The notes: generated by a model from the sequence alone, not told the origin. 14,670 bases of DNA from Bacteroidetes bacterium UBA6063 (GCA_002428905.1 DIYD01000163.1:1-14670); one strand, 5' to 3'. Numbered from the stretch's first letter, positions 8,190 to 14,666 are shown. Numbers and translations are program-made.

Positions 8190-9146
8190 CTAATCAGTTT
8201 TTAAGTCTAGTTTATAGGACCATTCAAAGAAGTTCATATAGTATTTACTGTCATACTGAGTTCTTGTTATTGATATTATATTATCAGAAAAAGGATATTT
8301 ATTAAAATTTTCAATAAATCCCAAATCAGTATTACCGCTATGGGTTAAATAATAGCTTCCTTTTTCTAATGCACAATTAAATGTTAACGACTCAACACCG
8401 TTCGTAACTGTTCCATTATAAGCTTCACAGACTTTATTATCGTATAAATCATATATGTAGCCATAAATGTAGCCGCTACCATCTGCATCAATTTTAACTG
8501 AATTGAAATTAATTGGGTAATTAACAGTGAAGTACACCTTTGCTTTATTATTACCATACTTTAAGGGGTAATTCTTCCTATCTTCATACTTTATACCTGT
8601 GGTAAAACTCAATTTGTTGGCTAAGATCTTTAGTTCTTCATATTTATCTAGCTCTGTTTCAGCATCATTTAATTGTTGCCTTATGTTATTTTTTTCAGAT
8701 GAAAGTTGAGATGTTGTATTCGTAAGGTTTGATATTTTTGAGTTTAAATTGTTAACTTCAAGGTATTTTCCTCGGTATTTTTCTTTCCATTTTTCTGATT
8801 CAGAATAAAATGAAACAGATACTATTCCACCAATAAGTGACGCTATTAGAAAGAAAATAAAATAACCTTTATAGTTACTCTGAACAACTGACGTTTCTGT
8901 TTTTTTTAAGAAGTTGTTTAAATTCTTTGTGTTAGGAATTTCAGTTAAGGTTCTTTTCGATTCATTTCTACACGAAGGACATAGTTTCGCGGATAACCAA
9001 ACTGATTTTAAATGAGGACTTTTACAATGAGCACAAATGCAAACTTCATCTCCAACTTTCAGAAGTTCTTTCGTTGTTGGGTCATAACAATGGTCTGCTA
9101 AAAAAGACTCATGCTTTCTTCTATCTAGCCTTATAAAACTACTCAT
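8190..9146 (-). CDS. Membrane protein with cytoplasmic RING-like zinc domain, coiled coil and periplasmic beta domain; candidate E3
   Basis: This 318-residue protein ends the operon and overlaps the JAB gene before it by 8 bases. Residues about 20-60 form a treble-clef-like zinc domain: a GDEV turn followed by CxxC (C38, C41), H45, W50 and CPSC (C56, C59), with extra C20 and C36. The layout resembles prokaryotic RING-finger families, in which CxxC, H, W and a closing CxxC recur. One expected ligand (C in HxxCW) is Ser48, so one zinc site may be degenerate. A single membrane helix spans about 95-113 and is preceded by Lys, which predicts the N-terminus inside. A heptad-type, Asn/Ser/Glu-rich coiled coil follows at about 117-175. 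Residues about 195-318 look like a beta-sandwich with Gly/Tyr-rich strands. In context it may recruit E2 or sense an envelope signal. It could instead be a simple zinc-ribbon membrane protein. Confidence 0.75.
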   Translation of the reverse strand: MSSFIRLDRRKHESFLADHCYDPTTKELLKVGDEVCICAHCKSPHLKSVWLSAKLCPSCRNESKRTLTEIPNTKNLNNFLKKTETSVVQSNYKGYFIFFLIASLIGGIVSVSFYSESEKWKEKYRGKYLEVNNLNSKISNLTNTTSQLSSEKNNIRQQLNDAETELDKYEELKILANKLSFTTGIKYEDRKNYPLKYGNNKAKVYFTVNYPINFNSVKIDADGSGYIYGYIYDLYDNKVCEAYNGTVTNGVESLTFNCALEKGSYYLTHSGNTDLGFIENFNKYPFSDNIISITRTQYDSKYYMNFFEWSYKLDLKTD

Positions 9147-10827
9147 TTGTAGACAGAATTAATCCATTGAAATTAAAACTCATCCATTTTTTAGAACTAT
9201 CAATCTCTATTTCTTCTGATTTAATTCTTATAGTATCCCTTGATTTCCCAAACTCTGAATAAATTGAATCTTTTATAAAAACAGACGATATAAATTGAAT
9301 TATTGTTGAGTCTTTATTAAACGAAGCATCATTCGTTTTCACAAATAGCTTCCTATTAAAAATTGAATCAAATGCTAAGTCACTTAAAATATCAATCGTA
9401 TCTCCAGTTTTGGTATATAGATAAGTAATCTGGTCCACCGGTTTGTTTGCGGTTTTTTCTCTGGTAGAAATCGTTTTTTCCTTACTGCCATATTCACTAT
9501 TTTTGAATAGTAGTAAAGCGATGGTACTAGTAATTGCCGTTATCAGAACAAGTAGGAATACATCTTTTTTTTTAAAACAGTTTTTTTTTTCTTCTGAAGT
9601 AAATTTACCTTCTTCCGAATTAACATTTTCATCTTCTAGTAGAACATAACCTTGACATTCTTTTGCTTCACCTCCAGAAAATGCTTTCCAGATTTGTTTA
9701 TGTGGGTTTAAAACAATTGCATAGTGCCAAGATTGATTAAAAAAACGTTGTTGAGTATTCATATCTGTACCAGACATAAAAACATCTAGCTTGTTAGGAT
9801 GAGTATGGTACCAACCAATAACTTGAATATTGTCGTTGTGGTTTTTACCAATTATGTCATCTGCATCATTTAACATTTGAGACCACACTTCGTGATTCAT
9901 TTCAAGATATACCGAATTTCCCCTTGTGTCTTCGCTATAAACCACTTGTTCAACAACTCCAAATTGGAAATTATCAGATTTATCAAAATACACTTTGCCA
10001 AGCAATATACCGCCTTGTTCATTTCTATTTTTTGGGGTTTGTAAGTTCCCCCATTTTATATGGTCAAAAATTTGTTTTTTCGCTTTGGTAGAAATGTATA
10101 ATTTAGTTTTAGAATAGGTGTTTATAATAGAGTTTAATGTTTCGTCAATATCAAAATTGAGTTCTGATTCCAACTTTGACTCTAAATTGTATTTGGTTTC
10201 CTCGTTAATCTTAAATTTTTTCTTAACACGCAGCTCATCTCTGACATTAAATCTCTTTTGTTGTATTTCGATTTCCTTTTTTGGTGATTTAGTATTAGTG
10301 ATGTTTACTTCCGAAGTATCATTGAATGAGTTAAGTAGAAAAGAATCCGTTGGAAACATATTAATTGAAGAATGTTGTTCTTCAAGATACCATATTTTCG
10401 CTTCTTTATTTCCGATGTTTTTAACCTTTGGGTCAATGTACTCTTTATTGTATTGAAGCGACAAAATCATTCTCTTCAACATAGAAACCATGTTGTTATC
10501 TTGTTTAAGATAATCAACCCACTTTGCGTATGGTTTCGACACAAAGCTCGTAACTATTCTAAAATGCGGGTGAAATGGGATATCACTATTGGCCTTAGTT
10601 TTTATTTCAAATTGTATAGATTTTTCAACTTCTTCCATTCTCAACTCAAAATGGAAAATGTCGGTTAACTCCGACTTAGAAATAAAACTTTTAATATGTA
10701 ATGTAAAATCTATTTGTCTTGCTTTTCCTTTATTAGGAGCAACTAAGAAATCAATACTATCTCTATTCTTATTAAAGAAATCTTTAATGTCATTTACTTT
10801 TCTATCTATTCTATTAACTAATTCCAT
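9139..10827 (-). CDS. Inactive E2-like domain fused to JAB/JAMM isopeptidase with C-terminal membrane anchor
   Basis: A 562-residue protein with four parts. Residues 1-150 contain no cysteine but share E2 landmarks with the E2 encoded two genes earlier: HPH (86-88), then LKRMILSLQYN (117-127) and NKEAKIWYL (140-148), matching the E2's IRMVRTIQYD and NRDANEWFL. About 150-240 is a Lys/Glu/Asn-rich linker. Residues about 243-397 are a JAB domain with an intact JAMM site: Glu270, His341 and His343 in HTHP, Ser352 and Asp355. A membrane helix at 422-441 follows Lys-rich sequence, which puts the JAB domain in the cytoplasm and residues 442-562 (beta-type, Asp/Ser-rich) in the periplasm. It probably removes the Ubl from targets near the membrane, with the E2-like part binding Ubl or E2 as UEV proteins do. 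It starts 2 bases after the previous stop. Confidence 0.87.
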   Translation of the reverse strand: MELVNRIDRKVNDIKDFFNKNRDSIDFLVAPNKGKARQIDFTLHIKSFISKSELTDIFHFELRMEEVEKSIQFEIKTKANSDIPFHPHFRIVTSFVSKPYAKWVDYLKQDNNMVSMLKRMILSLQYNKEYIDPKVKNIGNKEAKIWYLEEQHSSINMFPTDSFLLNSFNDTSEVNITNTKSPKKEIEIQQKRFNVRDELRVKKKFKINEETKYNLESKLESELNFDIDETLNSIINTYSKTKLYISTKAKKQIFDHIKWGNLQTPKNRNEQGGILLGKVYFDKSDNFQFGVVEQVVYSEDTRGNSVYLEMNHEVWSQMLNDADDIIGKNHNDNIQVIGWYHTHPNKLDVFMSGTDMNTQQRFFNQSWHYAIVLNPHKQIWKAFSGGEAKECQGYVLLEDENVNSEEGKFTSEEKKNCFKKKDVFLLVLITAITSTIALLLFKNSEYGSKEKTISTREKTANKPVDQITYLYTKTGDTIDILSDLAFDSIFNRKLFVKTNDASFNKDSTIIQFISSVFIKDSIYSEFGKSRDTIRIKSEEIEIDSSKKWMSFNFNGLILSTNE

Positions 10828-10829
10828 AA

Positions 10830-11426
10830 TTAGTACTTTAACATATAACCATTACATTCTTTTGCTTCACTTCCGTTAAATGCTCGCCATACTTCTTTTT
10901 GTGGATTTAACACAATTGCAAATTGCCATTCCATTGAAAACATTTTACGTTGAGTGTTTAAATCAGTACTAGACATAAATACTGACAATCTACCTGGGTG
11001 AGTATGATACCAACCAATAACTTGTAGTTCGGATTCTTGATTGTTTTCATTTATTAAGTCCAACTCATCTATCATCAACTTCCATGTATTATGGTCAAAC
11101 TCTAAATAAGCCATTGAACCTTTAGCGGTTGTAGCTGGTATTGCTCCAACAGCAATACCAGAAATATCTTTAGTCTTCTCATCTAGATAAGAATGTCCAA
11201 TTATTATCCCGCCTTGTTCAACGGAATTACGATCTATATCTACACTCCAACCAATATGTTCAAAGATTGTATCTCTTGCTTTTTTGGATATGAATAGTTT
11301 ATTGGAACTTTCAGAATTTTGTGTATTTGAAGAATATCTATCTTCAATATCAGTGACTAATGAATCATCATATTCTAGAAGTCCATAGACAGATTGAGTT
11401 TTATTTATGTTGAAACTCTTCTTCAT
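10830..11426 (-). CDS. JAB/JAMM-family deubiquitinase-like metallopeptidase (soluble)
   Basis: A 198-residue protein with an MPN/JAB fold: the helix ISKKARDTIFEHIGW, the EQGGIIIG strand with Glu70, and the metal motif HTHP-x7-S-x2-D (His141, His143, Ser152, Asp155). All zinc ligands and the catalytic Glu are present, so it should be an active isopeptidase. The first 44 residues are a low-complexity Asn/Ser-rich tail. There is no signal peptide or membrane helix. The domain is clearly paralogous to that of the next gene (shared QVIGWYHTHP, WxxMxxxxD and EAKEC.GY blocks), so the two arose by duplication. In related bacterial operons a JAB enzyme both trims the Ubl precursor and deconjugates it. 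This small soluble form is the better candidate for trimming the Gly-Cys-Phe tail of the Ubl encoded nearby, but that is inference. Confidence 0.93.
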   Translation of the reverse strand: MKKSFNINKTQSVYGLLEYDDSLVTDIEDRYSSNTQNSESSNKLFISKKARDTIFEHIGWSVDIDRNSVEQGGIIIGHSYLDEKTKDISGIAVGAIPATTAKGSMAYLEFDHNTWKLMIDELDLINENNQESELQVIGWYHTHPGRLSVFMSSTDLNTQRKMFSMEWQFAIVLNPQKEVWRAFNGSEAKECNGYMLKY

Positions 11427-11432
11427 TTTGAT

Positions 11433-11966
11433 TTATTTTATATCAAATTTTTTCTTCACTGGAGTGTTAATGGTCATTCTCTTTTTAGTTGGGTCGGGTA
11501 ATGTTTTATTATCACAAGGGAAAATTCTTTTTTTTCTGTGAGATAAAAACCACTCGTTAGCATCTCTGTTGGCAGGACTATTCTCATTGGTTATATCCAA
11601 ATCATATTGAATAGTTCTTACCATTCTGATAATGTGCTCTCCTAAACCCTCTGACATAAACCAAGTTCCAAAACACCATTTGCCACCCGTGTACCAATTA
11701 GGGTGATAAATAAAAGGTTTAGATACCATATTAATATCAGGTGCCGCATTCGGGTAGTTCGATGGTATAACAACATTTATTTTATGAGAGACCCTGTACT
11801 TAGGTCCCTTACCAATTACTCCTTTAACATTTACAGTTAATTCATATTCTTCAACATAAGGTGGTATGCCTCTAACAGCTTTCCAACTAATTATATCACC
11901 TCTTATATTGACCATTTGTAAGTAATCATTTTTTAAACGAAGATTTCTTATTTCTTGTGGTGTCAT
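11433..11966 (-). CDS. E2-like ubiquitin-conjugating enzyme fold protein with HPN...C active site
   Basis: A 177-residue UBC-fold protein. It has an N-terminal helix (EIRNLRLKNDYLQM), a four-strand region, the proline turn YPNAAP (71-76), the tripeptide HPN at 88-90, and the predicted thioester cysteine Cys98 in GGKWCFGTW, eight residues after HPN as in eukaryotic E2s. C-terminal helices follow, with IRMVRTIQYD (113-122) and ANEWF (136-140). HPN contributes the Asn that supports isopeptide formation in E2s, so lysine or similar conjugation is plausible. The last ~35 residues are basic and extended, which may serve binding. The gene lies directly after the Ubl and E1 genes. The only other cysteine is C151 near the end. 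Cytoplasmic, with no signal sequence. Confidence 0.9.
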   Translation of the reverse strand: MTPQEIRNLRLKNDYLQMVNIRGDIISWKAVRGIPPYVEEYELTVNVKGVIGKGPKYRVSHKINVVIPSNYPNAAPDINMVSKPFIYHPNWYTGGKWCFGTWFMSEGLGEHIIRMVRTIQYDLDITNENSPANRDANEWFLSHRKKRIFPCDNKTLPDPTKKRMTINTPVKKKFDIK

Positions 11967-11983
11967 AACTAGTCAATTAATAT

Positions 11984-12241
11984 CTAAAAACATCCTGCAT
12001 CTGTAGCGGGTATTACTCTTATTGTGTCGTTGTCTTTTACTCCATTTTCTGATAATGATTTAGTATTATCTAGTTGACTGCCACCTTTAATAGCGATATT
12101 GTATCCCTCACTACTCGGTGGAACAAAATCATTTGCGATAAGTTCGCCAATTGCTTCTTGTCCAGTCATAGTATCATCTAATGTTACACTAATTACTTTC
12201 CCATCTGTGGGATGTTGAAAATTTACACTGACGTCTGCCAT
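11984..12241 (-). CDS. Ubiquitin-like protein (beta-grasp Ubl) with short C-terminal extension
   Basis: An 85-residue beta-grasp protein. A first hairpin (VSVNFQHPTDGKVISVTL), a helix starting at TGQEAIGELI (26-35), a strand with GYNIAIKGG, a SLSENGVKDNDTIRVI ending typical of ubiquitin folds, and the tail ATDAGCF follow in order. The overall pattern is that of single-domain bacterial Ubls in E1/E2/JAB operons. The C-terminus is not a free glycine. The last residues are Gly83-Cys84-Phe85, so E1 adenylation would need removal of two residues by one of the two JAB enzymes in this operon. The alternative is that the cysteine-bearing tail itself is functional. It lies 5 bases after the E1 stop and 17 bases before the E2 start. 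No second Ubl domain is present. Confidence 0.87.
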   Translation of the reverse strand: MADVSVNFQHPTDGKVISVTLDDTMTGQEAIGELIANDFVPPSSEGYNIAIKGGSQLDNTKSLSENGVKDNDTIRVIPATDAGCF

Positions 12242-12246
12242 AATTT

Positions 12247-13485
12247 TTAATTTATTGATTTTAAAATTTTATTGTCCGATAATTTATAATACTTGTAGTT
12301 ATTGTCTTTGCTGAGAACAGCAATTATTTGCATATGAGGCACTCCGAGTTGTTCTAAAGTGTAATTTAGAAGTTCTTCGTCCGTGTTTTCTAAATTGAAT
12401 ACTTCTTGAATTTCTTTTGCTGTTTCTAGATTCATATCTGTATTAGAGTATGAATGCCCTCCATTTCTGCAATTAGCACAAATGAATTCTTCAGCGTCAA
12501 TTCTAAATGTGGGTCGCATTATTTTAATTTCGGATTGACAAGTCCTGCAATAAGCCTTTTTTACAAAAGTTCTATCTCCTCTTAGATCTAAAGAAGCTAA
12601 TTCTTTTGATAACTTATTATCACTTATATAAAGTAGTAAATCCTTTAAGGTATTAGTAATGTCTATAGTTATATCAATTACCTCAGGGTAACTAGCGTGA
12701 GCATTACAGGAATCATTTACTCGTTTTGATAGTATGTCAAAATCATTATTTTTCCCTTGGAAATATATTTTTTTGCCAAATGCAACCTCCTGATCGCAGA
12801 GATATTTAATAGCTTCTTGAACTTGAATGGCAGAAACAATAGCAGAAGTTATTTGGGTTGTTGGCATCTTGTCTTCCTCAAATGCCTTAAGTTTAGCATA
12901 ATCGCAAGAGTATCTCTTATTGGAGTTTGCTATTTGATTAGGTGTTAAGTTGCATTGATAACAAGGTACTTCAGGTGGGTTGTAAAACTCCACTCGCATA
13001 CCTAACTCATACATTCCACTATCAATCCAAGGTGTTTTAATTAGCCAACATTGTCTGTTAATTGACATTCTTGCTTCAACATTATCTAAACATCCAAGTA
13101 CCAGGTCCATCTCATTATAAATGCCAGTACCTAAGTCCCAAACCAAATCTCCGTGAAACCAGTCTATCTTAATATCATCATTAAATGCAAGTTCTTTAAC
13201 TCTTTCTGCTGCAATTTCAGCCTTTTTCTTACCAACATCATTTTTCCTAAAAAGTACCGTCCTGCTTAAATTTGATGTGGAAATAATGTCAAAATCAACA
13301 ATGAAAATATTTCCGACACCCAATAACGCTAAGTTTTTTAGAGTCTCATTGCCTATTGCCCCTGCACCGACAACCATTACTTTAGCATTTCTTAATTTTT
13401 CCTGACTCCACCAAGAAATTCTTTCTTGTCTGTCGGTTGGGTTTTCTTCGAAACTATCAACCTTATTAATCTTAAATTTTTTCAT
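12247..13485 (-). CDS. E1-like ubiquitin-activating enzyme (ThiF fold, UBA3-like architecture)
   Basis: A 412-residue ThiF/UBA-fold enzyme that should adenylate the Ubl C-terminus and carry it as a thioester. ATP-site residues are all visible: GAGAIG (40-45), D64 and D66, N72 and R75 (NLSR), K88, and D134 in CLDN. After CxxC (C175, C178) comes Cys194 in RYSCDY, in the place where UBA3 has its catalytic cysteine. C260/H263 (CNAH), at the position of the second UBA3 zinc pair, would complete the zinc site. The C-terminal part resembles a ubiquitin-fold domain: TLKDLLLYIS (279-288), SLDLRGDRT (298-306), and later TLEQLGVPHMQIIAV (376-390). It is interrupted by a C4 zinc ribbon (C313, C316, C336, C339). 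Unlike BIL E1s described with two adenylation domains, only one is present, so a homodimer is likely. It overlaps the upstream gene by 1 base. Confidence 0.92.
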   Translation of the reverse strand: MKKFKINKVDSFEENPTDRQERISWWSQEKLRNAKVMVVGAGAIGNETLKNLALLGVGNIFIVDFDIISTSNLSRTVLFRKNDVGKKKAEIAAERVKELAFNDDIKIDWFHGDLVWDLGTGIYNEMDLVLGCLDNVEARMSINRQCWLIKTPWIDSGMYELGMRVEFYNPPEVPCYQCNLTPNQIANSNKRYSCDYAKLKAFEEDKMPTTQITSAIVSAIQVQEAIKYLCDQEVAFGKKIYFQGKNNDFDILSKRVNDSCNAHASYPEVIDITIDITNTLKDLLLYISDNKLSKELASLDLRGDRTFVKKAYCRTCQSEIKIMRPTFRIDAEEFICANCRNGGHSYSNTDMNLETAKEIQEVFNLENTDEELLNYTLEQLGVPHMQIIAVLSKDNNYKYYKLSDNKILKSIN

Positions 13486-13781
13486 CAGGCTTTGATTTTA
13501 TATTTACAAACCTTGCATTCCCAATAAATACCTGTCCTTGTATAAGATTTTTCAGTACCGCATTGTCCACACCTTAAAGGTCTACTTTTGTTGACGATAG
13601 CAAATTTTCCTCTAACAGGGACGTTTCTTTCACTTGTTATTTGAAATTTCTTTTTAGGCATATTTGTTGTCCAAGAAGAATCTTTTATCGTAAAACCTTC
13701 ATTTTCATTAGTTAATTCTTCCTTTTCAATAGACAGATATGATTTAATTTTGCTCCAAGCACTTTTCAGGTAATTTATCAT
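13485..13781 (-). CDS. Small zinc-ribbon protein of the Ubl operon
   Basis: A 98-residue protein. Residues 1-18 (MINYLKSAWSKIKSYLSI) could be an amphipathic helix. A charged, disordered-looking middle with PKKKFQIT follows, then a C-terminal zinc ribbon with C71xxC74 and C89xxC92 separated by an aromatic beta-hairpin. No enzyme motif is present. The ribbon could bind nucleic acid or protein, and the position between the PH-like protein and the E1, with ATGA (4-base) and 1-base overlaps on its two sides, suggests tight stoichiometric expression with the pathway. It might be an adaptor or substrate receptor. Function is unknown and this role is inference. Confidence 0.75.
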   Translation of the reverse strand: MINYLKSAWSKIKSYLSIEKEELTNENEGFTIKDSSWTTNMPKKKFQITSERNVPVRGKFAIVNKSRPLRCGQCGTEKSYTRTGIYWECKVCKYKIKA

Positions 13782-14350
13782 CCGTTTATTCTAAATCCAT
13801 TGTTCCCAATATTTTTCAATGCTTCTACTCTCGTAATCCAATCATATACATCATTTAAAATTTTCCTTTTTTGTTTTTCAGTTCCATTTTTAAGAAAAAG
13901 CAAATAATGATTTGGTACATCAAGGTTGCTTGTTCCAATTTTTAGTTTTAATGTTTTTATTTGGTTAATGTGTTTTTCCTTTGCGATATGGATAGATGCC
14001 TCTGCTGCTGATTCACTCCCTATTGACTTTAATAGGAAATATTTACCCCAAGTTTTTAGAAAATCTTTTTGATGATAACTGGTTTGGTCAATTAATATTT
14101 CAGTATTTAGAATTTGCCTTCTGTCAAGATAACATGAATTGCTGTTCTGGTCTATGATGCAAAGAAGTCTTTGATTAGAATCTAATGCAATTGCACCAGT
14201 ATTATTTGCCATAATTTGATAATAATTAGGATAAAAGTTCTGGTTAGATCGCATAATATTAAGAATCGATCTTACGTAACTATCAGTTCGATACTTTTGA
14301 AAGGTGTAGTAACCAATTAATAAAACTCCTGTAATAATTATTCCTATCAT
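13778..14350 (-). CDS. Membrane-anchored protein with possible PH-like domain, first gene of the Ubl operon
   Basis: A 190-residue protein with one N-terminal membrane helix (IGIIITGVLLIGYY, 2-15) followed by KYR, which predicts the C-terminal part in the cytoplasm. Residues about 50-100 (GAIALDSNQRLLCII, then RRQILNTEILID) have the pattern of bacterial PH-like/short-PH domains: a small Gly-Ala-Ile-Ala-Leu-Asp strand, a hydrophobic strand, and an ILxxEI.iD segment. A second beta strand pair (LKLKIGTSNLDVPNHYLLFL, 134-153) and a final helix with WITRVEAL follow. I see no catalytic residues. As the first gene of the operon and a membrane protein, it may place or sense the pathway at the inner membrane. 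The PH-like assignment is by pattern only. The ATG at 14350 has little ribosome-binding signal. Confidence 0.7.
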   Translation of the reverse strand: MIGIIITGVLLIGYYTFQKYRTDSYVRSILNIMRSNQNFYPNYYQIMANNTGAIALDSNQRLLCIIDQNSNSCYLDRRQILNTEILIDQTSYHQKDFLKTWGKYFLLKSIGSESAAEASIHIAKEKHINQIKTLKLKIGTSNLDVPNHYLLFLKNGTEKQKRKILNDVYDWITRVEALKNIGNNGFRING

Positions 14351-14537
14351 TCTTTTTTATTTCAGCATTGGCAAAAACCAGATGTGCTGTTTGTGCCACT
14401 GGCTTTAGTATGAAACACAACAACGCCTGTATACCAAGGTATTCCCAATATAGGGTTATGTGGGTCATGTTAGCCATCAACTATAACATCTCCAAATCTC
14501 GCACCAATACCAACCAATTTCAATCGCCATACATCAC

Positions 14538-14553
14538 TAGTTACATGTAACTA
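14538..14553. repeat. Perfect 16-bp palindrome (TAGTTACATGTAACTA), possible operator
   Basis: TAGTTACATGTAACTA equals its own reverse complement over all 16 bases. It lies 188 bases upstream of the first operon ATG at 14350 and could be a dimeric repressor site. No regulator gene is in the window to pair with it, and it may equally belong to the neighbour beyond the right edge. Confidence 0.4.
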
Positions 14554-14628
14554 ATTCACTGAGTGCAATGCTACATTCAGACCTCAATGACTGCGACAGA
14601 ACATATTTGAAAACAAAATAAAAGCCAC

Positions 14629-14666
14629 AAAAAAAGTCGAGCCCGATAACTATCGGACTCGACTTT
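14629..14666 (-). terminator. Rho-independent terminator for a minus-strand gene right of the window
   Basis: Arms 14633-14647 and 14652-14666 pair over 15 bp with a 4-base loop. The single imperfect pair is a G-U wobble on the minus-strand RNA. Reading leftward, a run of seven T follows the stem on the minus strand (14635-14629). The gene it ends lies beyond base 14670, so the Ubl operon starts after this stop and needs its own promoter. Confidence 0.85.

Larger units (their letters stand above)
8190..14350 (-). other. Eight-gene ubiquitin-like conjugation operon
   Basis: Eight minus-strand genes are packed head to tail from 14350 to 8190 with junctions of +4 (overlap), +1 (overlap), 5, 17, 6, 2 and +8 (overlap) bases, so they are almost certainly one transcript. 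They encode a membrane-anchored PH-like protein, a zinc-ribbon protein, an E1, a Ubl, an E2, two JAB peptidases and a RING-like membrane protein. Base composition is clearly more A+T-rich than the genes at 1-8018, which suggests horizontal acquisition. No transposase, integrase or clear attachment site is visible at either side. The 171-base gap 8019-8189 holds no gene and no strong hairpin that I can see. Confidence 0.85.

Noticed and set aside
10118..10879. Plus-strand open frames antisense to the E2-like/JAB gene
   Set aside because: Ser/Leu/Phe-rich translations typical of the antisense of A+T-rich coding DNA; overlap each other and a well-supported gene.
12247..13485. PRTRC-type ThiF protein from a conjugative element
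   Set aside because: No other PRTRC or transfer genes are nearby, while E2, Ubl and JAB neighbours point to a conjugation pathway.
8019..14460. Possible direct-repeat or attC-like sites flanking the operon (ACAACGGC near 8071, ACAACGCC near 14423)
   Set aside because: Similarity is only a few bases with no matching partner arms; too weak to call an attachment site.
14283..14480. Minus-strand 65-codon frame overlapping the start of the first operon gene
   Set aside because: No domain pattern; it overlaps the better supported PH-like gene in another frame.
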